Part shown: positions 1 to 9,179 of the stretch, in pieces | How positions within the stretch are numbered: the stretch's first letter is position 1 | How the letters are laid out: each line of letters opens with the position of its first letter | Position numbers and translations under genes: made by a program | Notes under the pieces: generated by a model | Seen by the model: the letters and a program-made list of their open reading frames with translations, nothing else | Databases searched by the model: none | Told to the model about the DNA's origin: nothing | NCBI GenBank assembly: GCA_034660395.1 | Contig: JAYEJA010000109.1 | Span: forward strand, 1-42,364 | Length of the DNA stretch: 42,364 nt | Direction: 5' to 3' | Source: JAQVEM01 sp034660395 | GTDB taxonomy: Bacteria; Actinomycetota; Humimicrobiia; Humimicrobiales; Humimicrobiaceae

Positions 1-104
1 TTTATTAAATTATATATTTTGGTTTATATTATAAAACAAATTCAAAAAATTTTAAACACTTTTTTGAAATTTTTATTTTTAATTTATAATAATTTATAAT
101 TTTA
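1..104. other. AT-rich intergenic edge
   Basis: Extremely AT-rich sequence downstream of the first minus-strand glycosyltransferase. I see no ORF, no GC-stemmed hairpin and no RNA gene. It may hold the 3' end of that operon's transcript, but nothing in it supports a terminator call. Confidence 0.4.
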
Positions 105-1172
105 TTATAATTTTATGAGGCCGCGTATGTACCCGCACATTTTTGAAAGGTCAATGTGGAGAAGCAATATTGGTATAAAAATAATAGATAGCAGCTTTTC
201 CATACCCAAAAAACTGCAATCATCTTTATTTATAAATGATTTTATAAGTCTTCTATATGGCTTATAAATATAATAAATAAAAAAAGGCACAAATGCGAAA
301 AGTATCCAGCTGCTTAAAAAAATTGCTCCCAGTATAATTAATACAGCTCCAAGGAACGCTGAAAACCTGATTACATGGCGTTGCGGATACATCTTCCCCT
401 CTGCATCCCCTTTTGCATACCTGAAAAACTGAAGGAATATCCTGGCAGGGTTTTCCCTCATCTTCCATAAAACAACGGCATCCGGGTTAAACTTTATCCT
501 GTAGCCTTTACTTTTTATATTAAAATTAAATTTCATATCTTCCCCATAATCCATATCTTCAGGATATCCGCCTGCATCAACCCACGCTTTCCTGGTAAAA
601 CTTATATTTCTGGAAGAAGGCATATATCTCCCCGGGTTTATTTCTTCCTTCAGGGGCATAACACAGACGGCCAGGCACTTCCCTATAAAATTCCTGCAGT
701 ACGGCGAACTTAATCCCCCTGCTACCCCGGCGGAAGAACTGCTGTAAAATTTTGTAATTTCAACCATCCAGTTTTTATCAAGAACACACCCTGCATCACT
801 CGCACAAATGATCCTTCCCGATGATGCTTTGATTGCTTCGTTTCTACCCTGAGATATATTTGCCCCTTTTTTCTCAATAACTTTTATATTTACGCCGGAA
901 TCTCCAAGTTCCAGCCACCCGTCAATTTTTATATCACCGCTTTTTGAATGCCCTGTTTCCCCGGCATTTTTTTCGTTCAACCCTATTTTTTTTAAAAAAC
1001 CTGAAATTTTCCGGAGTGTACCATCCCTGGATCCCCCGTCAACTATAACTATTTCCCGGGGTAGGCAGCTCTGCTCCATCAGACTCTCCATAAAGCCGGT
1101 AATGCTTTCTTCTTCATTAAAAACCGTAGTTATAAAGCTTACATCATCCAGGATTTTTTGTTTTATTCTCAT
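105..1172 (-). CDS. GT2 family glycosyltransferase with C-terminal membrane segments
   Basis: A 355-residue GT-A fold transferase, probably moving a sugar from a nucleotide donor during surface glycan assembly. The N-terminus has the GT2 opening FITTVFNEEESI and the nucleotide-binding IVDGGSRDGT. The DXD-equivalent is ICASDAGC, and a late YGEDMKFNFNIKSKG fits the family acidic acceptor-site motif. Residues about 275-315 and 328-350 are hydrophobic and probably hold it to the inner face of the membrane. Compared with simple GT2s, it carries about 40 extra polar residues after the first Rossmann motif (about 60-100). ATG start two bases after the stop of the upstream gene, so it is probably translationally coupled. 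Donor and acceptor cannot be read from sequence. Confidence 0.88.
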   Translation of the reverse strand: MRIKQKILDDVSFITTVFNEEESITGFMESLMEQSCLPREIVIVDGGSRDGTLRKISGFLKKIGLNEKNAGETGHSKSGDIKIDGWLELGDSGVNIKVIEKKGANISQGRNEAIKASSGRIICASDAGCVLDKNWMVEITKFYSSSSAGVAGGLSSPYCRNFIGKCLAVCVMPLKEEINPGRYMPSSRNISFTRKAWVDAGGYPEDMDYGEDMKFNFNIKSKGYRIKFNPDAVVLWKMRENPARIFLQFFRYAKGDAEGKMYPQRHVIRFSAFLGAVLIILGAIFLSSWILFAFVPFFIYYIYKPYRRLIKSFINKDDCSFLGMEKLLSIIFIPILLLHIDLSKMCGYIRGLIKL

Positions 1173-1174
1173 AA

Positions 1175-2122
1175 TTATAAATTCCTGTAATATATCCTTA
1201 TCGCCTTAAAACAAGAAACAACCCTTTTCATACTTCCGCTCTGCGGCCTGAATAAAGACAGGATTAAAAAAAGCAGTATCCTGTTAAAAATCCCAGCCTG
1301 GTAGAGCAAACTCAATATAACTGCATGGGCTGTAGAATAATTCTTTTTAAAATATAATCTCCTGCTCTTCCATATGCCTGCTTCCCGCCTGGCCATATCC
1401 CTTGAGGCAATACCGCTATCCGCATGCTCTATCACCATATCTGGAAAATAATAATTCTTATAATTTCTCCGTTTTAATTTGAGGCACAGGTCCGTGTCCT
1501 CGCTATACATGAAGTAATCCCCGTCAAACATGCCTGCCTCTAAAAAATAATCCCTTTTTATAAACATAAATGAGCCGGTTAGCCAGTCCACTTCCCTGGC
1601 TTTATCATGGTCCCACCAGCTTAAAAAATATGAACCGAAAATTCTGTTTTTCCTAAAAATCTTATGCAGAAAATAACTTTCATAAAACTGACGTGCGGGG
1701 GTGGGGAAAGACCGTTGACCATACTGCAGGGTTCCATCAGAATTTAAAATTTTTGCCCCTGTAACCCCTGCCTTTCCATTTTTATCCCTTTCTTCATAGA
1801 ATCTGACAAGTTCACTAAAATTTCCACTTAAAAACTTCGTATCCGGATTTAAAAAAAGAAGGTAATGCCCCCTTGCCTTCAACGTTCCCTTATTTGAAGC
1901 TTTTGAAAAACCCGTATTACTTTTATTCTCTATTAAATACAGTCTGCTGTTTTCCCTGCTTTTTCCCTTCAGGAACTTTACGCTGCCGTCATCTGAATTA
2001 TTATCAACTAAGAGTATTTCATAATCCAGCCCATCTTTTTCTACATCGTTTTCAATGCTTTTAATGCAGTTTTTTATAAAATCAAGACTATTGTAATTTA
2101 CGATTATGATGCTTATATCCAA
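1175..2122 (-). CDS. GT2 glycosyltransferase, rhamnosyltransferase-like
   Basis: A 315-residue GT2 transferase of the rhamnosyltransferase (WbbL/RfbN-like) type. Visible motifs are SIIIVNYNS at the N-terminus, LLVDNNSDDGS, the metal-binding FLNPDTKF and the acceptor-site YSEDTDLCLKLKRR. A hydrophobic stretch near residues 265-290 suggests membrane association. The start is TTG: no ATG is close, the protein begins directly with the family motif, and a GGGGAT Shine-Dalgarno lies a few bases upstream. It sits 55 bp after the GT4 gene and is followed two bases later by another GT2, so it belongs to the same minus-strand operon. The sugar is not determinable; rhamnose is a family-level guess, loosely supported by the rmlD-like gene at 33360. 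Confidence 0.87.
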   Translation of the reverse strand: MDISIIIVNYNSLDFIKNCIKSIENDVEKDGLDYEILLVDNNSDDGSVKFLKGKSRENSRLYLIENKSNTGFSKASNKGTLKARGHYLLFLNPDTKFLSGNFSELVRFYEERDKNGKAGVTGAKILNSDGTLQYGQRSFPTPARQFYESYFLHKIFRKNRIFGSYFLSWWDHDKAREVDWLTGSFMFIKRDYFLEAGMFDGDYFMYSEDTDLCLKLKRRNYKNYYFPDMVIEHADSGIASRDMARREAGIWKSRRLYFKKNYSTAHAVILSLLYQAGIFNRILLFLILSLFRPQSGSMKRVVSCFKAIRIYYRNL

Positions 2123-2177
2123 TTTTTATCCCCGTAATAACCCGTCCTGCAATAACTACAATCATTATTTTTAATCA

Positions 2178-3803
2178 TTATTCAATAATATGCCTAACCA
2201 TTGATTCCAAATCATTTTCAAATCTTGCATTGGAAAACCTCCTGCAGCTTTCAGAGGCATTCAGTCTTATTTTTTCCGTATCTATCTTACCTTTTATTAT
2301 ATCCATGGTCCTGGATTTAAGCTCCTCCCAGCTGTTGAATAAAAACCCATTATAGCCGTTTTTAATAATTTCCTTCTGTCCCCCTTTATTTATGACTACG
2401 GGAATACACCCGGCTGCCATTGCTTCTACGGTGGTAATTCCAAAGTGCTCGAATTTTTCCGGGTGAGTCTCTTCATCTTCCCCCGTCCCGGAAGCATGCC
2501 AGAAGATAAACGAACTTCCAAATATTTTTACGAGCTTTTCCCACTCTATATTCGTAAATACCTTAACCGGGTAACCCCTGCTTTCTTCCGTTATTTTCTT
2601 TACATACTCAAGATGGTCGGTTCTTCTGCTCACACCTCCTGCAAGATATAATGTATATCCTTTCATTTCTTCAGGGTGGCTGTCGACCAGCTGCCTGAAA
2701 ACCCTTACCATCTCAAGTTGTTTTTTATTATGGTGTTCCGGGAAAAATCTGCCAACGCTGAGAATAATTTTTTCCTTCTCTTTTACTTTAAAACTATAAA
2801 TATCCACCGGGGGGTACAGTATATCGCTCTCCCTCTTCCATATCTTTCTTACCCACCTTCTTGAATATTCGGAGATTGTAATTATTTTGTGATAAGTATC
2901 AAGAAATTCTAAATTCGCAGGGTAGGTAACCAGGAATAATGGTATGTACCCTAAAACTCTTAAAATCACTCTCCTTAAAAAAGCTATTTTACTATAATTA
3001 TAAACTACAACGCCCAGTTTTCTGGAATCTCTGGAATTCCTATCAATATCTGAAGGAATGAAAGTATCTGATGAAATTATAACTATTTTAGGTTTATCAG
3101 AAGTTCCTGCTGGAATTTCAATAATTTCCCTGTCTCCTCTTTTTAAAACGATATCCCTGCTGTAAAATAGTTTTTCTTCACCTCTTTTTTCTTCAGATAC
3201 CCTTACATCTACTTTCATTGAATCTATCTCACTCACCGCCGGATTTTTAAGGCCCAGTTTCAACGAGTTTCCGGATACCCTGATTTTTAATCTGGCTCTT
3301 CCACTGCTCCAGCTTCCCCTCCTCAATAAAAACTTCCTCGGCTCATACAGGCCTTCCTCTATTTCCAGTTCACTAAAACCCCTTCCTATCCTGTCTGCAG
3401 CTTTAAATAGCCACAGGGCCGGCCGCCTGAAAAAAATCAGCAGGAATTTATGTATAAATTTAAAATCAACATCAAAAGGAGTTGGAAAATAACATAAATA
3501 TATATTTTTTCTGCCGTATGCAGGAAGTGAACTGAGATAGGTCGCATTTATAAAAAGGTCATATTTTCTGGTAATTCTTGAAGCATAATCTTCCGATATG
3601 AAAGGAAACACCTTTAAATTAACGCCCCTGAGATCAAGATTCAACTTATCCGATATTTCTTCAAGGTCGGCATATATATCAGTTATTAAATCTATGTCGT
3701 ATCCGTCTTTTTTCGATAAGGCCTCTGCAATTTTACAGCTGTATCTCTCTCCGCCGCCCGCTGTTGACAGGTACCTGTCGTATATGGCAATATTTTTTTT
3801 CAT
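2178..3803 (-). CDS. GT4 glycosyltransferase with inserted beta-rich domain
   Basis: A 541-residue GT-B retaining transferase, ALG11-like in outline. The N-terminal Rossmann half carries TAGGGERYSCKIAEAL. The C-terminal half has LSVGRFFPEHHNKKQ, the E-x7-E-like EHFGITTVEAMAAG (about 452-465) and the G-rich end of the donor site. It is longer than the usual 380-430 residues because residues about 149-270 interrupt the N-terminal half with a beta-rich stretch: EGLYEPRKFLLRRGSWSSG, then SSDTFIPSDI and DSRKLGVVV. That pattern is reminiscent of Ig/CBM-like modules attached to other membrane-linked transferases, and the next GT2 has a related insert. ATG start; 8 bp after the upstream gene. Confidence 0.86.
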   Translation of the reverse strand: MKKNIAIYDRYLSTAGGGERYSCKIAEALSKKDGYDIDLITDIYADLEEISDKLNLDLRGVNLKVFPFISEDYASRITRKYDLFINATYLSSLPAYGRKNIYLCYFPTPFDVDFKFIHKFLLIFFRRPALWLFKAADRIGRGFSELEIEEGLYEPRKFLLRRGSWSSGRARLKIRVSGNSLKLGLKNPAVSEIDSMKVDVRVSEEKRGEEKLFYSRDIVLKRGDREIIEIPAGTSDKPKIVIISSDTFIPSDIDRNSRDSRKLGVVVYNYSKIAFLRRVILRVLGYIPLFLVTYPANLEFLDTYHKIITISEYSRRWVRKIWKRESDILYPPVDIYSFKVKEKEKIILSVGRFFPEHHNKKQLEMVRVFRQLVDSHPEEMKGYTLYLAGGVSRRTDHLEYVKKITEESRGYPVKVFTNIEWEKLVKIFGSSFIFWHASGTGEDEETHPEKFEHFGITTVEAMAAGCIPVVINKGGQKEIIKNGYNGFLFNSWEELKSRTMDIIKGKIDTEKIRLNASESCRRFSNARFENDLESMVRHIIE

Positions 3804-3811
3804 AAAACCCG

Positions 3812-5221
3812 TTAAAAACTCCTCATCCAGCTTTTTATAATTTTATCCTTTCCCTTACGTCCGGCCCTTATTTTAATTCTTCTTACCATATTTTTTGGCA
3901 ACAGGTAAAAAAACTCAAAAAATACTCTTATTCTTACAGGTATGTCAATTCTTTTATGTCTATCTCCCCTTAACAGGTTGAAAAGATAATAAAGAATATG
4001 GATTAAGCCCGAAACAACAAATGCCAGATAACACTTTATAAATAAAAGCGGCCAGCCGCATTTAAAAATCATAAGCAGCCTGTTCCTTATTACATGATAG
4101 GTAAAATTATAGGACCACTCTTTATCTGTCCCGCAATGAAAATGCCTTGCTACAGATTTCGGGGTAAAGAAATTCTTCCAGCCGGCCAGGCGGGCTCTCC
4201 AGAATAAATCAATATCTTCATAATAGGTAAAGAAGCTATCATCAAAAAATCCTGTCTCTTCAATCATTCTTCTATCTAACATGCAGCTGCTGCCTGAAGC
4301 GCCAAATATCTCCTCAACCCTGTCGTACTGGCCTTCATCGATACTCTCAAAACCTCGGTCCATGCTGTAGAATAAATTGTTCACCTTAACCCCACAGCTG
4401 TTTATGATATCCCTGCAATGAAAAAACAAATTTTTTGGTATTTTTATTTTTACTGTTTTTACTTTCTCTGAAATTTTTATATCTCTTAATATCTCATCAC
4501 CCAGAACGAACTGTAAATTATTCGGTGAAATCCGCGAGCGTACCTTAAACTTTATCTCTATATCCCTATCAGGATTTGCCGCCGGTATTGCAAGTATTGC
4601 ATCGCCTTTTGTCCAGCGCCATACATCACCCTTTCTGTCAGATTCTGCAGGATGGAATCCATCCATATATTTGACACTCTTATTGATGCCTTCATCATAG
4701 CCCTCATCCCTTCCTCCATGACTTACACTCAAATCACTTATCCCGGCGCCAAGCCTCTTTAGTTTCCCATTATTCCCGCTCTCTTTCTGCCTTATGCTGC
4801 CGGCAATCAGTTGAAGAGGTAAGTAACTATAATAAAAAACAACCCTGGACCCCACAGCTCCTATTTTTGAATCTTTTGTTGATTGCTTAAAGATTGACAG
4901 CATTTCAGCCAGCCAATCCCTTTCTACGATACAATCATTATTTATTAAAGTTATGTACCTGCCTTTTGAATGCCTGAAACCTTCATTATTGCCGCCGGCA
5001 TAACCCCTGTTTTCTCCAAGTGTAACTACTTCCACCCATGGAAATTCCTTTCTCGTAAATTCGACTGAACCATCGGTAGAATTATTATCAACCATTATCA
5101 TCTGGATTTTTTCTGCTGGATAGCTAAGACTTGCTACAGAGTCAAAAAGGTTCTTTAAAAATGGCCTGCCATTAAAATTTACTGTTATGATTGATATTAA
5201 AGGATCATCATCCTGGCTCAA
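3812..5221 (-). CDS. GT2 glycosyltransferase interrupted by a beta-rich insertion
   Basis: A 469-residue GT2 whose catalytic domain is split. Residues 1-130 hold SIITVNFNGRPF, MVDNNSTDGS and the metal-binding INNDC (94-98). The acceptor half resumes near 303 with SGSSCMLDRRMIEETGFFDD and YYEDIDLFWRARLAG (332-346). Between them, about 170 residues are inserted, with GFHPAESDRKGDVWRWTKGD (188-207) followed by alternating beta-strand-like segments. Normal members need only 30-50 residues there. One or two membrane segments lie near 385-418. TTG start, since no suitable ATG is near and GAGGTGA lies about ten bases upstream. Probably adds a sugar to a lipid-linked acceptor; the insert may bind glycan or contact a partner (inference). 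Confidence 0.85.
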   Translation of the reverse strand: MSQDDDPLISIITVNFNGRPFLKNLFDSVASLSYPAEKIQMIMVDNNSTDGSVEFTRKEFPWVEVVTLGENRGYAGGNNEGFRHSKGRYITLINNDCIVERDWLAEMLSIFKQSTKDSKIGAVGSRVVFYYSYLPLQLIAGSIRQKESGNNGKLKRLGAGISDLSVSHGGRDEGYDEGINKSVKYMDGFHPAESDRKGDVWRWTKGDAILAIPAANPDRDIEIKFKVRSRISPNNLQFVLGDEILRDIKISEKVKTVKIKIPKNLFFHCRDIINSCGVKVNNLFYSMDRGFESIDEGQYDRVEEIFGASGSSCMLDRRMIEETGFFDDSFFTYYEDIDLFWRARLAGWKNFFTPKSVARHFHCGTDKEWSYNFTYHVIRNRLLMIFKCGWPLLFIKCYLAFVVSGLIHILYYLFNLLRGDRHKRIDIPVRIRVFFEFFYLLPKNMVRRIKIRAGRKGKDKIIKSWMRSF

Positions 5222-5253
5222 TTAAAATACTCACCTCACCCTTTATCCGGACA

Positions 5254-5652
5254 TTAGCCCCTTGAAATTACAACCACTCCAACAGTTATTATTATTGCAC
5301 CTATCCATCGGATGGGGTTTACATCCTCTTTTAATATGAACTTCGAAAGTATCAGAACCATTACATAAGTAAAACCAATAAACGGATAAGCAAAGCTTAA
5401 ATCTACCGAAGATAATACTATCAGCCATATCGCGGCAGAAATAACATACATAAACAATCCGCCTATAACCATCGGGCTTCTAATCACTCCTGTAAATAAC
5501 TCCCTCAGCGCAGTAACACTGCCGAAATTAACCACACCTATGCGGTTTATTCCCGCCTTCAGCAACAACTGCCCGCCTACGGCTATGGATATGCTTAATA
5601 ATATCAGAATTACAGAATTTAATAGATTCAATTTACTTCCCCTCTTAATCAT
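5254..5652 (-). CDS. Small EamA/SMR-type 4-TM transporter, ArnE/ArnF-like
   Basis: A 132-residue protein with four hydrophobic helices, the size of one EamA half or an SMR subunit. The first helix has SISIAVGGQLLLKAGINRIG, the typical GQxxLKxG pattern. Helix 3 has SFAYPFIGFTYVMVLILSK, and helix 4 follows ILKEDVNPIRWIGAIII, the common E-D-x(n)-RWIG turn. Members such as ArnE/ArnF flip undecaprenyl-phosphate-linked sugars across the inner membrane. Its place inside a glycosyltransferase operon fits that role better than drug efflux (inference). A partner may be needed; two more such proteins are at 25309 and 25651. ATG start with only a weak ribosome binding site. Confidence 0.8.
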   Translation of the reverse strand: MIKRGSKLNLLNSVILILLSISIAVGGQLLLKAGINRIGVVNFGSVTALRELFTGVIRSPMVIGGLFMYVISAAIWLIVLSSVDLSFAYPFIGFTYVMVLILSKFILKEDVNPIRWIGAIIITVGVVVISRG

Positions 5653-5669
5653 AAAAAATTATTTAAAAA

Positions 5670-7985
5670 TTATTTTTTCTTTACCAGATAATATTTATTC
5701 GATACCTGGAGCCCTATTACCCTGTCAATATTTTCAAGGTCCCTCATCAGAACTTCAATCTTTTGATTAATATCTATTTTAACCCCTGATTTGCTGCGTG
5801 GTTTAAAGTCGCCCAGGATTTCCCTCAGGCTGCTGATATCATACCCGAGACTTTTTATTTCCCTGTACAGGGTCCTGAATATATTAAAGTATATAAGAAG
5901 CAGCCTCTCCCGGTTTTTACGGTTCAAATCATTTATTTCACTGTTTATCTGTAACTGAATATTGTTATTGATAGCTTTCATAGACTCATTGTAGCTCTTT
6001 CTTAAATTCTCAAAATACATGCTGGTAAGAAGATACATATATTTTCTTAATTTTCCTTTTAAAGTCTTATCCCGGGCAAGTTCCTCAGATTCTAAAATAT
6101 TTAAGCTGCTTAAGAGTTTTAAATTCTCAAATTTTTCTCTATCCAGCTTTATTTCAGAAAGTTCGAACAATTCATTCTTGCCATATATTTCACCTATCTC
6201 TCTTTTACCTTTCTGCGCATCTTCGCTTTCAAAATTATCCCATATTCCCTTCTCTATAACTTTAAAACCAGCGCCTTTAAATATGTATTCAATGGTGAAA
6301 TCATCAATCCTCGCACCGGTTTTATCATCTCTGATTCCCTCTCCAAGAAGCTTGTAGAGACCTCTTTTTTCCGGGATGGAGAAGAACAGTAAACCGCCCC
6401 TCTTTAACTTTAAAGATAATACATTTGTCAGGTCATAGAAAAACTTCGGCTTAATTCCCTCAAAAGTATTATTTACGATAATACCGTCAAACTTTGTCCT
6501 CTGGGTTATTTTAGATTTTAAAACACCAATTTCATCCAGCCCCGAATCCTCATCATCTGAAACAGTCTTATCTGTATCTACTTCTACGCTGAAGATTTTA
6601 CCAACATCCTTCTTATTTATAATCTCTTCATCTTTATATTTGCTCGAGGTTATCTTCAAGATATTCGTATAACCTTCGAAATTTTTCTTTATAATCCTGG
6701 CCGCCTTACTGTTCTGCAAATCTATCAGTTCAACCACCTTCTTCTTGTCAATGGAATAATACGGATCAACACAGTATTTAATCAGCGGCCTTGTTACATT
6801 TTCCCAGTAAAATTTAGGTGAAATCTTTTTTAGATTCTTGGTATAAATCTCTCTTAAGCTTTTATTGGTTAATACACTTTCCATAACCCTTGCAAGCTGA
6901 TGTGCGTCCTCATATTTTACAACTTCACCTATGCTCTCGCTTTTAACTATTTCCGCAATGGAATCCCCCTCCGTAGTTATTACGGGTAGACCGGCCCATA
7001 TATAATCCAGAACCCTGGTCCTGTAAGAAAATTCCGTTTCAATCCTCTCGCTGTGTATAGATAAGCCCGCTTCTGAATCCAGCAGGAGGGTCTGCCTTAA
7101 ATTATAAGGTGTCCACTCATTGAAAAATACGCTTTTACCGTATAAATCGAGCTCTTTTGAAAGTTTTATCGCTTCAACACACTTTTTCATTTCAGGAAGC
7201 TTGGGGTCAGGATGCTTTATCCCCATGAATACAAGCTTTATATCGTTCCTGCTCCTCATTATTTCCCATATTGCTTTTATCGGCGTAATGGGGTCAAGCC
7301 AGTTCCATATGCCTCCTCCCCACATAATCACCTTATCTTCTTTCCTGATACCGGGAAATATATCTTTAATAGACATATCGGAGCGTTTTGGAGGTTGTGA
7401 GGGAATACCCGAAGGCACCACATCTATTAACTTCCTCAACGTATTATCCGAATCATAATTATATGGATTAATTCTGCCAACGGCATTAAGCATACCTATC
7501 CAGTAATTTCTCTGTTTTTCACTTGCGCAGATAAAATAATCACCAATAGAAAGCTGGAACTTTAATATGTTTACATTGTTTTTATCAACCCTGATCCTTT
7601 CTATCATATTACTTTCCCTGAACATCTCCAGACTTTCAAGATTGAAAGGATTATAAAGATCCACGATTATTTTCCCCTTAAAATTTTTAAGGAAGGGGAA
7701 ATAATAGAGAATGTGTCCCTGGATTAATATAATGTCCGATTTATCAACAACTCTCTTCAGGCTCTTAAAATTACTTACCCCGTACTGCCTTGTTTTAAAC
7801 CCCTCCGTATTAATATCTATCCTGTTGGGGGTAAGCAGGGTAACATCGAGATAATCCGAGAGGACCTTTGCAAATTCATAGAATCTTATGCCGGGTCCGG
7901 CCATTTTTTTGCCAATAATATCATAACTGATTATACAGATTTTCGTCTGTCTTTTTTTGCTCTTTTCATTATTTTTTATTCCCAT
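5670..7985 (-). CDS. GT4 glycosyltransferase fused to degenerate methyltransferase-like and helical regions
   Basis: A 771-residue multidomain protein. Residues about 15-410 form a GT-B GT4 domain: MAGPGIRFYEFAKVLS, YFICASEKQRNYWIGMLNAV, IMWGGGIWNWLDP, and FSYRTRVLDYIWAGLPVITT at the donor site. Residues about 435-585 resemble the second half of a SAM methyltransferase (FDGIIVNNTFEG, LKLKRGGLLFFSIPEK, then FKGAGFKVIEKG). No intact GxGxG SAM-binding loop is visible, so this part is probably not catalytic. Residues 600-771 are charged and helical, probably coiled coil. The GT4 domain is clearly paralogous to the C-terminal half of the fusion at 37564. Strong GAGGAG ribosome binding site five bases before the ATG. 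Confidence 0.83.
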   Translation of the reverse strand: MGIKNNEKSKKRQTKICIISYDIIGKKMAGPGIRFYEFAKVLSDYLDVTLLTPNRIDINTEGFKTRQYGVSNFKSLKRVVDKSDIILIQGHILYYFPFLKNFKGKIIVDLYNPFNLESLEMFRESNMIERIRVDKNNVNILKFQLSIGDYFICASEKQRNYWIGMLNAVGRINPYNYDSDNTLRKLIDVVPSGIPSQPPKRSDMSIKDIFPGIRKEDKVIMWGGGIWNWLDPITPIKAIWEIMRSRNDIKLVFMGIKHPDPKLPEMKKCVEAIKLSKELDLYGKSVFFNEWTPYNLRQTLLLDSEAGLSIHSERIETEFSYRTRVLDYIWAGLPVITTEGDSIAEIVKSESIGEVVKYEDAHQLARVMESVLTNKSLREIYTKNLKKISPKFYWENVTRPLIKYCVDPYYSIDKKKVVELIDLQNSKAARIIKKNFEGYTNILKITSSKYKDEEIINKKDVGKIFSVEVDTDKTVSDDEDSGLDEIGVLKSKITQRTKFDGIIVNNTFEGIKPKFFYDLTNVLSLKLKRGGLLFFSIPEKRGLYKLLGEGIRDDKTGARIDDFTIEYIFKGAGFKVIEKGIWDNFESEDAQKGKREIGEIYGKNELFELSEIKLDREKFENLKLLSSLNILESEELARDKTLKGKLRKYMYLLTSMYFENLRKSYNESMKAINNNIQLQINSEINDLNRKNRERLLLIYFNIFRTLYREIKSLGYDISSLREILGDFKPRSKSGVKIDINQKIEVLMRDLENIDRVIGLQVSNKYYLVKKK

Positions 7986-8067
7986 TACTTCTCCTCTATT
8001 ATTAAAAGACCACCCAGAGTCCTGCCTTTACACACTCAAGCAATTCCTGCTTGCTTAAGGATTGAAA

Positions 8068-9102
8068 TCATTTTAACTCTAATCTATTTAAGATTAAATG
8101 GTTTTTTATCTTAACTATCAAATTATAAGGCAAAAATATAAAATTTAAAAAATATGCATAAAAAAGAGGTCCGTGCTGGTCCCGGGTTGCCCTGCTCTTT
8201 ATCCATTTTACCTCAGCTTTCAAGAATACCCTGAAAAAATCAATTAATCCCATATTTATCAATGCACATCTTAACCTGTTTTTATGGTAAAATTTGTAGA
8301 AATTCCTGCTGAATTTTTTTACCGAAGCTCCTTCAAAATGCCTGGCAACAGAGTTCAAATTTATGACAATTTTCCTGCCGGTCTTTTTAACTCTGCGGCA
8401 ATAATCAAGTTCCTCGAAATATACAGGCCTGTAACCCGAATCAAAACCGCCCAGAGCTTTAAATAAATTAATTTCTGTAATAAAAAATGCTCCCGTGGCA
8501 TAATCCACCTCAAGCACTCCGTTTACTAAATTGAAATTACCAATCCTTCCTCCCGCGTGTTTTAAATCCCTCTTAAAACTGCTGTAACTCCTTCCGGAAC
8601 TTATATGGGAGGTAATAAAGTTATCGCTGACTTTTCCGCCCATATGCTGGATTGTATCCCTCCTGTAATCAAGAATAAGCCCGCCTGCCACTCCGATCCC
8701 GGGAGGAATCGCTTCTTTTTTGTCTTCTCTATCCAGAAATGAAATCATTTTTTTCATTGAACCCCCGGGGAGATAAATATCCGGGTTTAGCAGGACCAGG
8801 TATTTAAAACACTTTTCCATATCTTTTTTCTTTTCCGCCATAAAATTGAATACGGCATAATTAACAGCGCCGGCAAACCCTATATTTTTCTTAAGTTTAA
8901 CAAACTTGAAATTGCCCGGATTTATTTCAGAATGTGTATTCCTGAATTCCCTTATTATCCCTGCCGTATCGTCCCCTGAGGCATTATCAACAATTACCAG
9001 AAACCATCCCTTATAGCTCTGCTTTACTATTGAGAGGAGGCAATTCTCAATAAAATCCCGGCTGTTATAAGTTACAATTATTATTAAGCTCTTATTATCC
9101 AT
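8068..9102 (-). CDS. GT2 glycosyltransferase, rhamnosyltransferase-like
   Basis: A 344-residue GT2 enzyme. Motifs seen: LIIIVTYNSRDFIENCLLSI, VIVDNASGDDTAG, NIGFAGAVNYAV, the metal-binding LLNPDIYLP (105-113), VDYATGAFFITEINLFKALG and the acceptor-site YFEELDYCRRVKKTGR. A short hydrophobic region at the C-terminus (about 315-330) suggests peripheral membrane attachment. The overall pattern matches dTDP-rhamnosyl or related transferases, but the donor is not certain. Its closest relatives in this window are the GT2s at 1175 and the N-terminal half of 37564. ATG start with a weak ribosome binding site; 77 bp separate it from the upstream GT4. Confidence 0.87.
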   Translation of the reverse strand: MDNKSLIIIVTYNSRDFIENCLLSIVKQSYKGWFLVIVDNASGDDTAGIIREFRNTHSEINPGNFKFVKLKKNIGFAGAVNYAVFNFMAEKKKDMEKCFKYLVLLNPDIYLPGGSMKKMISFLDREDKKEAIPPGIGVAGGLILDYRRDTIQHMGGKVSDNFITSHISSGRSYSSFKRDLKHAGGRIGNFNLVNGVLEVDYATGAFFITEINLFKALGGFDSGYRPVYFEELDYCRRVKKTGRKIVINLNSVARHFEGASVKKFSRNFYKFYHKNRLRCALINMGLIDFFRVFLKAEVKWIKSRATRDQHGPLFYAYFLNFIFLPYNLIVKIKNHLILNRLELK

Positions 9103-9179
9103 AGCTGTAATATTTACAAAAGAATCTACCTTCAGGTTTTTTCATCTCTTGTACCGTTTAATTTTATTAATTCATGGAT

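Noticed and set aside
6019..6357. 112-codon antisense ORF inside the GT4 fusion gene (a second one at 7120-7458)
   Set aside because: Serine- and phenylalanine-rich shadow translations opposite well-supported coding sequence.
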